From Streptomyces hundungensis (GTDB lineage: Bacteria > Actinomycetota > Actinomycetes > Streptomycetales > Streptomycetaceae), in contig NZ_CP032698.1 of the NCBI RefSeq assembly GCF_003627815.1, positions 6,262,001 through 6,326,000 on the forward strand: a stretch of 64,000 bases of DNA. Direction: 5' to 3'. Below are positions 46,782-55,710 of this stretch, piece after piece. Position numbers and translations under genes: made by a program. Under the pieces are notes generated by a model. It saw only the letters and a list, made by a program, of their open reading frames with translations, had not been told where the DNA came from and searched no databases. The first letter of the stretch is position 1; every line of letters begins with the position of its first letter.

Positions 46782-48202
46782 GCACCACCTGGCAGGGCAA
46801 GCGCGTGACGGTGGCCGGGCTCGGCGTCTCCGGAATGCCGGTGGCCAAGGTCCTGGCCGGGCTCGGCGCCGTCGTCACCGCCGTCAACGAGGGCGCCGAC
46901 GAGCGCTCCCGCGCGCAGGCCGCGGAGCTCGAGGCGCAGGGCGTCACCGTGCGCCTCGGCGACGGGGCCACCCTGCCCGAGTCCACCGAGCTCATCGTCA
47001 CCACGCCCGGCTGGCGCCCCGACAAGCCGCTGTTCGCGGCGGCGGCGAAGGCGGGCGTGCCCGTCTGGGGAGACGTCGAGCTGGCCTGGCGCCTGCGCGA
47101 CCTGGACGGCCGCACCCCGGCCCCCTGGCTCGCGGTCACCGGCACCAACGGCAAGACCACCACCACCCGCATGCTCGCCTCCATCCTGGAGGCGGCGGGT
47201 CTGCGCACCGCGGCCGTCGGCAACATCGGCGTCTCGCTGCTCGACGTGGTCCTCGGCGAGACGCAGTACGACGTCCTCGCCGTCGAGCTCTCCAGCTACC
47301 AGCTGCACTGGGCGCCCTCGCTGCGCGCCCACTCGGCCGCCGTGCTCAACCTGGCGCCCGACCACCTCGACTGGCACGGCTCCATGGAGGCGTACGCCGC
47401 CGACAAGGGCCGGATCTACGAGGGCAACACCGTCGCCTGCGTCTACAACGCCGAGGACAAGGCGACCGAACACCTGGTGCGTGAGGCCGATGTGGAGGAG
47501 GGCTGCCGGGCGATCGGCTTCACCCTCGCCACCCCCGGCCCCTCCCAGCTCGGCGTGGTCGACGGCATCCTCGTCGACCGGGCCTTCGTGCAGAACCGGC
47601 AGAAGAACGCCCAGGAGCTCGCCGAGGTCGCGGACGTCAACCCGCCCGCCCCGCACAACATCGCCAACGCCCTCGCGGCCGCCGCGCTCGCGCGCGCCTT
47701 CGGCGTCGAGCCCAAGGCCGTACGCGACGGACTGCGCGCCTTCCGCCCCGACGCGCACCGCATCGAGCACGTCGCGGACGTCGCCGAGGTCGCCTACGTC
47801 GACGACTCCAAGGCCACCAACACCCATGCCGCCGAGGCCTCCTTGGCGGCGTACGACCCGATCGTCTGGATCGCCGGGGGACTTGCCAAGGGCGCCTCCT
47901 TCGACGAGCTCGTCCAGCGCTCCGCGAAGCGGCTGCGGGGCGTGGTCCTGATCGGCGCCGAGCGCCACCTCATCGCCGAAGCCCTGGCGCGACACGCCCC
48001 CGAGGTCCCGGTGGTCGACCTCGACCGGACCGACACTGGGGCGATGTCGGCGGCGGTCCGCGAGGCGGCGGGGCTCGCCCGGCCGGGGGACACCGTCCTG
48101 TTGGCCCCGGCCTGCGCCTCGATGGACATGTACGCGAACTACAACAAGCGCGGCGAGGCCTTCGCGGAAGCGGTCCGCGGACTCACCGCAGGGCGCGCCT
48201 AG
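46778..48202 (+). CDS. murD: UDP-MurNAc-L-Ala : D-Glu ligase
   Basis: Adds D-glutamate to UDP-MurNAc-L-Ala. 474 residues, with an N-terminal Rossmann-like [17 protein letters not shown], the ATP loop [40 protein letters not shown] and [17 protein letters not shown]. The GTG at 46778 overlaps the mraY stop, which excludes the much longer frame that begins inside mraY. Confidence 0.96.
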   Translation: MSTTWQGKRVTVAGLGVSGMPVAKVLAGLGAVVTAVNEGADERSRAQAAELEAQGVTVRLGDGATLPESTELIVTTPGWRPDKPLFAAAAKAGVPVWGDVELAWRLRDLDGRTPAPWLAVTGTNGKTTTTRMLASILEAAGLRTAAVGNIGVSLLDVVLGETQYDVLAVELSSYQLHWAPSLRAHSAAVLNLAPDHLDWHGSMEAYAADKGRIYEGNTVACVYNAEDKATEHLVREADVEEGCRAIGFTLATPGPSQLGVVDGILVDRAFVQNRQKNAQELAEVADVNPPAPHNIANALAAAALARAFGVEPKAVRDGLRAFRPDAHRIEHVADVAEVAYVDDSKATNTHAAEASLAAYDPIVWIAGGLAKGASFDELVQRSAKRLRGVVLIGAERHLIAEALARHAPEVPVVDLDRTDTGAMSAAVREAAGLARPGDTVLLAPACASMDMYANYNKRGEAFAEAVRGLTAGRA

Positions 48203-48261
48203 CCGGACCACCCGTTCCACGGACCGGCCGGCGCCGGGCACGACTGGAGGGGACTGCACAC

Positions 48262-49644
48262 ATGGCGGCCGATGTTCTTGGCGGCTCCGGGGACGGCGCG
48301 CGCGGGGTGCCCGCACTCGCCGGTCTCCTGCTGCGCAGCCGCACCGCGGGACCCGTGCGCGGCCCGGCCGTCCGCGGCCGCTCCACCGGCGTTCCCCGCA
48401 GCTCCGGCCCACGGGGCCCCAGGCGTCTGGTGGAGCAGGCCAGGAGGGCCTGGGACCGGCCGCTGACGGCGTACTACCTGATCCTCGGCAGCGCCCTGCT
48501 CATCACCGTGCTCGGCCTCGTGATGGTCTACTCCGCCTCGGTGATCAAGGCGCTCGAACTGTCGCTCCCGGGCTCGTACTTCTTCCGCAAGCAGTTCCTC
48601 GCGGCGCTGATCGGCGGAGCCCTGATGATCGTCGCGGCCCGGATGCCCGCCAAGCTCCACCGGGCGCTCGCCTACCCGATACTGGCCGGCACGGTCTTCC
48701 TGCTGATCCTGGTGCAGGTCCCCGGGATAGGGAAATCGGTCAACGGCAACCAGAACTGGATCTATCTGGGCGGCCCCTTCCAGCTCCAGCCCAGCGAATT
48801 CGCCAAGCTGGCGCTGCTGTTGTGGGGCGCGGACCTGCTCGCCCGCAAGCAGGACAGGCGGCTGCTCACCGAGTGGAAGCACATGCTGGTGCCGCTCGTG
48901 CCGATGGCGTTCGTGCTGCTCGGGCTGATCATGCTCGGCGGTGACATGGGCACCACGATCATCCTGACCGCCATCCTGTTCGGCCTGCTCTGGCTGGCCG
49001 GGGCCCCCACCCGGCTCTTCGCGGGGGTGCTCGCGATCGCGGGCACGCTCGCCGCCCTCTTCATCAAGATCAGCCCGCACCGGATGGGCCGGCTCAACTG
49101 CATCGGCGCCACCGACCCGGGCCCGCAGGACCAGTGCTGGCAGGCCGTGCACGGAATCTACGCGCTCGCCTCGGGCGGCTGGTTCGGATCCGGCCTGGGT
49201 GCGAGTGTGGAGAAATGGGGTCAACTCCCCGAGCCCCACACCGACTTCATCTTCGCCGTCACCGGCGAGGAACTGGGGTTGGCGGGGACGCTGTCGGTCG
49301 TCGCCCTCTTCGCGGCTCTAGGCTATGCGGGTATCCGCGTGGCCGGACGCACGGAGGACCCCTTCGTGAGGTACGCCGCGGGAGGTGTGACCACCTGGAT
49401 CGTGGCCCAGGCCGTGATCAACATCGGTGCGGTGCTCGGCCTGTTGCCGATCGCCGGTGTCCCTCTCCCGCTGTTCTCCTACGGAGGGTCCGCGCTGCTG
49501 CCGACCATGTTCGCGGTGGGGTTGTTGATCGCGTTCGCGCGCGACGACCCCGCGGCGCGGGCGGCGCTGGCCATGCGGCAGCCTCGGGTGAGTTGGAAGT
49601 CGATGAGACGGCGCGTCAAGAAGCGTCCGTCCGGAGAGCGGTGA
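48262..49644 (+). CDS. ftsW: Septal peptidoglycan glycosyltransferase (SEDS family)
   Basis: Polymerises lipid II at the septum together with FtsI. A 460-residue SEDS protein with about ten membrane helices. Residues 1-65 are a basic, Pro-rich cytoplasmic start. GNQNWIYLGGPFQLQPSEFAKLALLLWGADLLARK, GGDMGTTII, EPHTDFIFAVTGEELGLAG and PIAGVPLPLFSYGGSALL mark the family; the Asp within HTDFIF is in the expected active-site area. The ATG at 48262 lies 59 bases after murD and follows GGAGGGGA. Confidence 0.95.
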   Translation: MAADVLGGSGDGARGVPALAGLLLRSRTAGPVRGPAVRGRSTGVPRSSGPRGPRRLVEQARRAWDRPLTAYYLILGSALLITVLGLVMVYSASVIKALELSLPGSYFFRKQFLAALIGGALMIVAARMPAKLHRALAYPILAGTVFLLILVQVPGIGKSVNGNQNWIYLGGPFQLQPSEFAKLALLLWGADLLARKQDRRLLTEWKHMLVPLVPMAFVLLGLIMLGGDMGTTIILTAILFGLLWLAGAPTRLFAGVLAIAGTLAALFIKISPHRMGRLNCIGATDPGPQDQCWQAVHGIYALASGGWFGSGLGASVEKWGQLPEPHTDFIFAVTGEELGLAGTLSVVALFAALGYAGIRVAGRTEDPFVRYAAGGVTTWIVAQAVINIGAVLGLLPIAGVPLPLFSYGGSALLPTMFAVGLLIAFARDDPAARAALAMRQPRVSWKSMRRRVKKRPSGER

Positions 49645-49650
49645 ATTTCG

Positions 49651-50736
49651 GTGCATGTCGTACTCGCCGGTGGGGGGACCGCCGGCCACATCGAGCCCGC
49701 GCTCGCCCTCGCGGATGCCCTGCGCAGGCAGGACCCCACCGTGGGGATCACGGCACTGGGCACGGAGAAGGGTCTGGAGACCCGGCTCGTGCCCGAGCGC
49801 GGCTATGAGCTCGCGCTCATCCCGGCCGTCCCGCTGCCCCGCAGGCCCACCCCCGAACTGATCACCGTCCCCGGGCGGCTGCGCGGCACCATCAAGGCCG
49901 CCGAGCAGATCCTGGAGCGCACCAAGGCGGACTGCGTGGTCGGCTTCGGCGGCTATGTGGCCCTGCCCGGTTACCTCGCCGCCAAGCGGCTCGGGGTGCC
50001 GATCGTGGTCCACGAGGCCAACGCCCGCCCCGGCCTCGCCAACAAGATCGGCTCGCGGTACGCGGCCTCGGTGGCCGTGGCCACCCCGGACAGCAAACTG
50101 CGCAACTCCCGCTACATCGGGATCCCGTTGCGCTACTCGATCGCGACGCTCGACCGGGCCCGGGTCCGCCCCGAGGCGCGTGCCGCGTTCGGCCTCGACC
50201 CCGGCCTGCCGACGCTGCTCGTCTCCGGCGGCTCGCAGGGCGCCCGCCGCCTCAACGAGGTGATCCAGCAGATCGCTCCGGTGCTCCAGCGCTCCGGCAT
50301 CCAGATCCTGCACGCGGTCGGCCCGAAGAACGAAGTGCCGCGTGTCGACAACATGCCGGGAATGCCGCCGTATGTCCCGGTACCGTACGTGGACCGGATG
50401 GACCTCGCGTACGCCGCGGCCGACATGATGCTCTGCCGCGCGGGTGCGATGACCGTCGCCGAACTCTCCGCCGTCGGGCTGCCCGCCGCCTACGTACCGC
50501 TGCCGATCGGCAACGGCGAACAGCGGCTGAACGCCCAGCCGGTGGTCAAGGCGGGCGGCGGACTCCTCGTCGACGACGCCGAACTCACTCCCGAGTGGGT
50601 GCAGGGCAACGTCCTGCCGGTACTGGCCGACCCGCACCGGCTGTACGAGATGTCGCGCTCCGCCGCCGAGTTCGGGCGGCGCGACGCCGACCAACTCCTC
50701 GTCCAGATGGTGTACGAGGCCGTCGCAGGACGCTGA
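49651..50736 (+). CDS. murG: UDP-GlcNAc : lipid I N-acetylglucosaminyltransferase
   Basis: Adds GlcNAc to lipid I to give lipid II. A GT28 enzyme of 361 residues. The N-terminal VVLAGGGTAGHIEPALALADAL and GFGGYVALPGYLAAKRLGVPIVVHEANARPGLANK come first. The donor-site segment LLVSGGSQGARRLNE and the C-terminal MLCRAGAMTVAELSAVGLPAAYVPLPIGNGEQRLNAQPVV follow. The GTG at 49651 starts six bases after ftsW. No murC lies between murG and ftsQ, the usual place in many bacteria. Confidence 0.96.
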   Translation: MHVVLAGGGTAGHIEPALALADALRRQDPTVGITALGTEKGLETRLVPERGYELALIPAVPLPRRPTPELITVPGRLRGTIKAAEQILERTKADCVVGFGGYVALPGYLAAKRLGVPIVVHEANARPGLANKIGSRYAASVAVATPDSKLRNSRYIGIPLRYSIATLDRARVRPEARAAFGLDPGLPTLLVSGGSQGARRLNEVIQQIAPVLQRSGIQILHAVGPKNEVPRVDNMPGMPPYVPVPYVDRMDLAYAAADMMLCRAGAMTVAELSAVGLPAAYVPLPIGNGEQRLNAQPVVKAGGGLLVDDAELTPEWVQGNVLPVLADPHRLYEMSRSAAEFGRRDADQLLVQMVYEAVAGR

Positions 50737-50760
50737 TCAACCGACGGAAGGGTAGGGACC

Positions 50761-51576
50761 GTGGCCGGACAGGCGACCGCTCAGCGCGGTGGCGGACAGG
50801 CGGAGAAGTCGGCGAAATCCGCGAAGTCCGGCCGGCCCGGCCCCCGTCCTTCGCGCGTTCGCCGCTTCCGGCTGCCCCGCCGCCGCGGTCTGCTCGTCCT
50901 CGCCGTCACCGCGGTCGTGCTCGGCGCCGGCGTCATCTGGCTGTTGTACGGCTCCACCTGGCTGCGCGCCGAGCACGTGAAGACCACGGGGACGCGGGTT
51001 CTGACGACCGGTGAGGTCGAGGCGGTCGCCGCGGTGCCGATCGGTTCGCCGTTGATTTCCGTCGACACGGACGCGATCGAGGCCCGGTTGCGTCAGAAAC
51101 TGCCGCGCATCGACTCGGCCGAGGTCGTTCGTTCATGGCCGCACGGAATCGGTCTGAAAGTGACCGAACGCAGGCCCGTGCTGGTCATGAAGAACGGTGC
51201 GAAGTTCGACGAAGTGGACGTGAAGGGTGTGCGTTTCGCCACGGTCGCCCAGCCGTCGAAGGGCGTCCCGCAGCTCGAATTGACGGTCTCGCAGTCACCG
51301 AGTCTGCGCCGCTTCGGCACCGAGCGTCTGGTCCTGGAAGCGGTGCGCATCACGGGCGAACTCCCGCCCGCCGTCGCCAAGGAGACGCACTCCGTCAGGA
51401 TTTCCTCGTACGACTCCGTCACGCTGGAGTTGACCGGCGGCCGAGCCGTCCGATGGGGAAGTGACGAGGAGGGTGAGCTGAAGGGACGTACCCTCAGTGC
51501 ACTGATGAAAGCGCGGCCGAAGGCGGTCCGCTTCGATGTGAGCGCCCCCACCGCCCCTGCGGCATCGGGTAGTTGA
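50761..51576 (+). CDS. ftsQ: Divisome protein FtsQ
   Basis: A 271-residue bitopic division protein. A basic cytoplasmic region of about 43 residues is followed by one membrane helix (GLLVLAVTAVVLGAGVIWLLYG, about 44-65). The extracellular POTRA domain (STWLRAEHVKTTGTRVLTTGEVEAVAAVPIGSPL...LRQKLPRIDSAEVVRSWPHGIGLKVTERRPV) and the FtsQ/DivIB beta region complete it. The GTG at 50761 is 24 bases after murG. It is the last gene before the ftsZ promoter region. Confidence 0.93.
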   Translation: MAGQATAQRGGGQAEKSAKSAKSGRPGPRPSRVRRFRLPRRRGLLVLAVTAVVLGAGVIWLLYGSTWLRAEHVKTTGTRVLTTGEVEAVAAVPIGSPLISVDTDAIEARLRQKLPRIDSAEVVRSWPHGIGLKVTERRPVLVMKNGAKFDEVDVKGVRFATVAQPSKGVPQLELTVSQSPSLRRFGTERLVLEAVRITGELPPAVAKETHSVRISSYDSVTLELTGGRAVRWGSDEEGELKGRTLSALMKARPKAVRFDVSAPTAPAASGS

Positions 51577-51604
51577 CGGACATATGCGCTGGCCAGCACC
51601 CTGG

Positions 51605-51635
51605 TTGGTCAGCGACACGGGTGATCACATAGGGT
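51605..51635 (+). promoter_or_regulatory. Candidate upstream ftsZ promoter
   Basis: TTGGTC (51605-51610) and TAGGGT (51630-51635) are 19 bases apart. A GACAC motif of the kind bound by WhiA lies between them at 51613-51617. Known: streptomycete ftsZ has several promoters, one of them developmental. Assigning this one is inference. Confidence 0.4.
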
Positions 51636-51666
51636 GAAAAGAAAAACGGGAGGTTCGGCGTGTTCG

Positions 51667-51696
51667 TTGAACGCGCGCCACTTGTCGACTTAGTGT
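51667..51696 (+). promoter_or_regulatory. Candidate main ftsZ promoter
   Basis: TTGAAC (51667-51672) and TAGTGT (51691-51696) are 18 bases apart, giving a start near 51703 and an untranslated leader of about 150 bases. A second GACAC motif is at 51722-51726. Confidence 0.5.
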
Positions 51697-51732
51697 CCTG
51701 TTCGGAAGAGTCCAGCGAACAGACACACTGGT

Positions 51733-51757
51733 AACCCTAAACTTCAACGTTAGGGTT
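51733..51757 (+). repeat. Inverted repeat in the ftsZ leader or promoter region
   Basis: AACCCTAA (51733-51740) and TTAGGGTT (51750-51757) form perfect eight-base arms around nine bases. The arms are unusually A/T-rich for this genome and could be a regulator site or a hairpin. TAAACT at 51738-51743 within it could itself be a -10 box. Confidence 0.5.
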
Positions 51758-51792
51758 CGGGTCGGCGATACGGACCGTCCCAATCGGCATTC

Positions 51793-51825
51793 GTCGTCAC
51801 CTTGCGGCAACCGCTAAGTGACGAC
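51793..51825 (+). repeat. Inverted repeat just before the ftsZ ribosome site
   Basis: GTCGTCAC (51793-51800) and GTGACGAC (51818-51825) pair perfectly around a 17-base loop, ending 13 bases before the GAGAGG ribosome site at 51839-51844. In RNA it would form a hairpin next to the ribosome site. In DNA it could be an operator. Confidence 0.5.
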
Positions 51826-51853
51826 CCGTAACTCGAGGCGAGAGGCCTTCGAC

Positions 51854-53062
51854 GTGGCAGCACCGCAGAACTACCTCGCAGTCATCAAGGTCATCGGTGT
51901 CGGCGGCGGTGGTGTCAATGCCATCAACCGAATGATCGAGGTCGGTCTCAAGGGCGTCGAGTTCATCGCGATCAACACTGACGCACAAGCACTGTTGATG
52001 AGCGACGCCGACGTCAAGCTCGACGTCGGCCGTGAACTCACCCGCGGCCTCGGGGCCGGAGCCAACCCGGCGGTCGGACGCAAGGCGGCAGAGGACCACC
52101 GTGAGGAGATCGAGGAGGTCCTCAAGGGGGCCGACATGGTCTTCGTCACCGCAGGCGAAGGCGGCGGCACCGGCACCGGCGGCGCGCCCGTCGTCGCCAA
52201 CATCGCGCGCTCGCTCGGCGCTCTGACGATCGGTGTGGTCACCCGCCCGTTCACCTTCGAGGGCCGGCGCCGGGCGAACCAGGCGGAGGACGGCATCGCC
52301 GAGCTCCGCGAAGAGGTCGACACCCTCATCGTCATCCCCAACGACCGGCTGCTCTCCATCTCGGACCGCCAGGTCAGCGTCCTGGACGCGTTCAAGTCCG
52401 CGGACCAGGTGCTGCTCAGCGGTGTCCAGGGCATCACGGACCTGATCACCACCCCGGGCCTCATCAACCTCGACTTCGCCGACGTCAAGTCGGTGATGTC
52501 CGAGGCCGGTTCGGCGCTCATGGGTATCGGCTCGGCCCGCGGCGACGACCGCGCGGTGGCCGCCGCCGAGATGGCGATCTCCTCGCCGCTCCTGGAGGCG
52601 TCCATCGACGGCGCCCGCGGTGTGCTGCTCTCGATCTCCGGCGGTTCGGACCTCGGTCTCTTCGAGATCAACGAGGCGGCCCAGCTGGTCAGCGAGGCCG
52701 CCCACCCCGAGGCGAACATCATCTTCGGCGCGGTCATCGACGACGCCCTCGGCGACGAGGTGCGCGTCACGGTCATCGCGGCCGGCTTCGACGGCGGCCA
52801 GCCGCCGGCCCGCCGGGACACCGTGCTCGGCGCCGCCTCCACCAAGCGTGACGAGCCCGCCCCTTCGCGTGCCTCCGAGACCGCCCGTCCGCTCGGCGGA
52901 CTCGGCACGGTCGGCACCCGCGAGGAGGCGCCCGCCCCGGCCCCGGCTCCGGTCGAGCCCGCGCCGGTCAACGAGGCCCCGGCCCCCTCGGCCATCCCGA
53001 CGGCCCGCCCCTACCCGGACAGCCAGGCCGAGGAGCTGGACGTTCCGGACTTCCTCAAGTGA
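51854..53062 (+). CDS. ftsZ: Cell division GTPase FtsZ
   Basis: The tubulin-like protein that forms the division ring; in Streptomyces it is needed for vegetative cross-walls and sporulation septa. 402 residues. It has [15 protein letters not shown], the tubulin signature GGGTGTG at 103-109, and the T7 loop NLDFAD at 205-210. A Pro/Ala-rich linker (about 320-385) leads to the C-terminal peptide ELDVPDFLK. The GTG at 51854 follows GAGAGG; a GTG at 51818 lies inside the inverted repeat and is unlikely. FtsA is absent; SepF is encoded downstream. Confidence 0.98.
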   Translation: MAAPQNYLAVIKVIGVGGGGVNAINRMIEVGLKGVEFIAINTDAQALLMSDADVKLDVGRELTRGLGAGANPAVGRKAAEDHREEIEEVLKGADMVFVTAGEGGGTGTGGAPVVANIARSLGALTIGVVTRPFTFEGRRRANQAEDGIAELREEVDTLIVIPNDRLLSISDRQVSVLDAFKSADQVLLSGVQGITDLITTPGLINLDFADVKSVMSEAGSALMGIGSARGDDRAVAAAEMAISSPLLEASIDGARGVLLSISGGSDLGLFEINEAAQLVSEAAHPEANIIFGAVIDDALGDEVRVTVIAAGFDGGQPPARRDTVLGAASTKRDEPAPSRASETARPLGGLGTVGTREEAPAPAPAPVEPAPVNEAPAPSAIPTARPYPDSQAEELDVPDFLK

Positions 53063-53093
53063 GCGAAGTGACCTTCCGAAGCGGTCTCTTGAA

Positions 53094-53822
53094 GTGATAC
53101 GAGAGCAGGGCACTGTGAGCGGCGCGCACTTCGCCTTCACCGACCGGTGGGGCGGGGTGAGCGCCGTTCCGTACGAGCAGCTCAACCTCGGCGGGGCGGT
53201 CGGCGACGACCCCGGCTCGGTCCGCGCCAACCGGGAGCGTGCCGCCGGGAAGCTGGGGCTCGACCCGGCCCGGGTGGTCTGGATGAACCAGGTGCACGGG
53301 CGCGAGGTCGCCGTCGTCGACGGCCCCTTCGCCCCGGGCGACCCGGCCGCGGTGGACGCGGTGGTGACGAGCCGCCGCAGGACCGCGCTCGCCGTACTGA
53401 CCGCCGACTGCACCCCGGTCCTTCTCGCCGATCCGGTGGCGGGGGTCGCGGGCGCCGCGCACGCGGGCCGGCCCGGGATGGTGGCGGGCGTGGTGCCGGC
53501 CGCCGTCGAGGCGATGGTCTCGCTCGGCGCCGACCCGGCCCGGATCGTGGCCCGTACCGGACCCGCCGTCTGCGGCCGGTGTTACGAAGTCCCCGAGGCG
53601 ATGCGCGCCGAGGTCGCCGGGGTCGAGCCCGCCGCCTGGTCCGAGACCAGTTGGGGCACGCCCGCGGTGGACGTCACGGCCGGGGTGCACGCCCAGCTCA
53701 CCGCCCTCGGCGTCACCGACCTCGAGGCCTCCCCGGTCTGCACGCTCGAATCGCTCGACCACTTCTCGTACCGCCGCGACCGCACCACTGGGCGGCTCGC
53801 CGGATATGTCTGGCTGGACTGA
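53094..53822 (+). CDS. pgeF: Peptidoglycan editing factor / laccase-domain protein (PgeF, YfiH type)
   Basis: A 242-residue member of the DUF152/laccase-like family. Known from family work: E. coli PgeF removes wrongly incorporated L-Ser from peptidoglycan precursors, and other members have been called polyphenol oxidases. Conserved residues are the His in QVHGREV, the Cys in LTADCTPVLLADP, and AHAGRPGM, where most families have AHAGWRG. VCGRCYEVPEAM and a final CTLESLDHFSYRRD follow. The start is unsure: GTG at 53094 (used here, matching relatives) or GTG at 53115, which has AGGG upstream. It follows ftsZ by 31 bases. Confidence 0.88.
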   Translation: MIREQGTVSGAHFAFTDRWGGVSAVPYEQLNLGGAVGDDPGSVRANRERAAGKLGLDPARVVWMNQVHGREVAVVDGPFAPGDPAAVDAVVTSRRRTALAVLTADCTPVLLADPVAGVAGAAHAGRPGMVAGVVPAAVEAMVSLGADPARIVARTGPAVCGRCYEVPEAMRAEVAGVEPAAWSETSWGTPAVDVTAGVHAQLTALGVTDLEASPVCTLESLDHFSYRRDRTTGRLAGYVWLD

Positions 53823-53828
53823 CGACTC

Positions 53829-54548
53829 ATGACGGATCGCAAGACCGAACTCGCCGCGAACCTCGCACAGGTGGAGGAACGTATCGCCTCCGCCTGCGCC
53901 GCGGCCGGGCGCGAGCGGAGCGACGTGACCCTGATCGTGGTCACCAAGACCTACCCCGCGAGCGATGTCCGGCTCCTGCACGAACTGGGCGTACGCCATG
54001 TCGCGGAGAACCGGGACCAGGACGCGGCCCCCAAGGCCGCCGCCTGCGCCGACCTCGATCTGAGCTGGCACTTCGTGGGCCAGTTGCAGACGAACAAGGT
54101 TCGTTCCGTGGCGAGTTATGCCGATACGGTGCAGTCGGTCGACCGGGCCAGACTGATCGCCTCGCTCTCCACCGCGGCCGTCCGGGCCGAACGCGAACTG
54201 GGCTGTCTGATCCAGGTCGCCCTCGACGCGGAGTCCGGCGAGCGGGGAGAGCGCGGAGGCGTCGCCCCGGGCGGCATCGGGGAGTTGGCCGCACTGCTCG
54301 AGAAGGCGCCCGGGCTCCGGCTCGACGGTCTGATGACGGTGGCGCCGCTGGCCGGTGGTTACGCCGGCCGGCAACGGGCCGCCTTCGAGCGGCTGCTGGA
54401 ATTGTCATCCCGCCTGCGCGCGGACCATCCGGCTGCGAACATGGTGTCAGCAGGGATGAGTGCGGACCTCGAGGAGGCCGTCGCGGCCGGAGCGACACAT
54501 GTACGCGTCGGAACGGCGGTACTCGGAGACCGACCCCGGCTCGGGTAA
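53829..54548 (+). CDS. Pyridoxal-phosphate homeostasis protein (YggS/PLPBP family)
   Basis: A 239-residue PLP-binding TIM barrel without known enzyme activity, thought to buffer PLP and amino acid pools. The PLP Lys is in [49 protein letters not shown] and [24 protein letters not shown] are family segments. In the usual E-N-x-Q motif this copy has ENRDQDA. The ATG lies six bases after pgeF, a pairing (ylmD-ylmE) conserved in Gram-positives before sepF. Confidence 0.93.
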   Translation: MTDRKTELAANLAQVEERIASACAAAGRERSDVTLIVVTKTYPASDVRLLHELGVRHVAENRDQDAAPKAAACADLDLSWHFVGQLQTNKVRSVASYADTVQSVDRARLIASLSTAAVRAERELGCLIQVALDAESGERGERGGVAPGGIGELAALLEKAPGLRLDGLMTVAPLAGGYAGRQRAAFERLLELSSRLRADHPAANMVSAGMSADLEEAVAAGATHVRVGTAVLGDRPRLG

Positions 54549-54687
54549 CGTCGCGAAGAAGTCGGACCACAGCAGAAAATATGGTCATTCCCACTCTTCG
54601 GTGGGCAGACCGCGTGGATCGTGGGCCCTTGGTGACGCTGCCACTTGGCGACAGGAGCGATCCACCACAGAGCGGAGGAATCTGAGC

Positions 54688-55305
54688 ATGGCCGGCGCGA
54701 TGCGCAAGATGGCGGTCTACCTCGGCCTCGTGGAGGACGATGGGTACGACGGCCGGGGGTTCGACCCCGACGACGATTTCGAACCCGAGCCCGAACCGGA
54801 GCGCGACCGTCGGCGGCATCAGCCCCCGCACCAGTCCTCGCTCCAGGACGAACGGGACGAACCGGTGCGGATCACACAGCCTCCGGCGCCAAGAGAACCG
54901 GTTCAGCTATCGGTTGAAAGCGGACGACCGGCGCGAATCGCACCCGTGGCGTCCATCACACCTGAACGTCCGAGCCTGGAGAAGAACGCACCGGTGATCA
55001 TGCCCAAGGTCGTGTCCGAGCGGGAGCCGTACCGCATCACCACGCTGCACCCGCGGACCTACAACGAGGCCCGTACCATCGGGGAACACTTCCGCGAGGG
55101 CACTCCGGTGATCATGAATCTCACCGAGATGGACGACACCGACGCGAAGCGACTTGTCGACTTTGCCGCCGGTCTCGTCTTCGGCCTGCACGGCAGCATT
55201 GAACGCGTGACGCAGAAGGTGTTCCTGCTGTCTCCTGCTAACGTCGATGTCACGGCGGAGGACAAGGCCCGCATCGCAGAGGGCGGATTCTTCAACCAGA
55301 GCTGA
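54688..55305 (+). CDS. sepF: Cell division protein SepF
   Basis: A 205-residue FtsZ membrane anchor. The amphipathic N-terminus ([18 protein letters not shown]) should bind membrane. An acidic disordered linker ([19 protein letters not shown]) follows. The C-terminal DUF552 domain (about 110-205) contains [66 protein letters not shown]. The ATG at 54688 has GGAGGAA seven bases upstream. It replaces FtsA, which is absent from this cluster. Confidence 0.96.
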   Translation: MAGAMRKMAVYLGLVEDDGYDGRGFDPDDDFEPEPEPERDRRRHQPPHQSSLQDERDEPVRITQPPAPREPVQLSVESGRPARIAPVASITPERPSLEKNAPVIMPKVVSEREPYRITTLHPRTYNEARTIGEHFREGTPVIMNLTEMDDTDAKRLVDFAAGLVFGLHGSIERVTQKVFLLSPANVDVTAEDKARIAEGGFFNQS

Positions 55306-55376
55306 GACACGACACCGGGAACGAACCGGCCGAGACCAGGCCGGAGCTTTGAAGCAAGGGGAGAGGGAAGCGCGGG

Positions 55377-55661
55377 ATGAGCGTCGCACTACAGGTGGTC
55401 TACATCGCGCTGATGTGCTTCCTCATCGTGCTGATCTTCCGGCTCGTCATGGACTACGTCTTCCAGTTCGCCCGTTCATGGCAACCCGGTAAGGCGATGG
55501 TGGTCGTTCTTGAGGCCACCTACACTGTCACCGATCCACCGCTCAAGCTTCTGCGGCGGTTCATTCCGCCGCTGCGTCTCGGGGGCGTGGCACTCGACCT
55601 GTCCTTCTTCGTTCTGATGATCATCGTCTACATCCTGATCAGCATCGTGGTCAGGTTGTGA
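55377..55661 (+). CDS. YggT-family membrane protein
   Basis: A 94-residue protein with two membrane helices (about residues 6-26 and 73-92) and the signature YTVTDPPLKLLRRFIPPLRLGGVALDLSFFVLMI between them. Members are encoded between sepF and divIVA in many Gram-positives (as YlmG) and influence division or envelope organisation. The mechanism is not known. A GGGGAGAGGGAAG ribosome site precedes the ATG. Confidence 0.93.
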   Translation: MSVALQVVYIALMCFLIVLIFRLVMDYVFQFARSWQPGKAMVVVLEATYTVTDPPLKLLRRFIPPLRLGGVALDLSFFVLMIIVYILISIVVRL

Positions 55662-55710
55662 ACGATTCGGTCCTGCCGACTGCCGACGACTACGTAGAGG
55701 TGAAGAAGAG

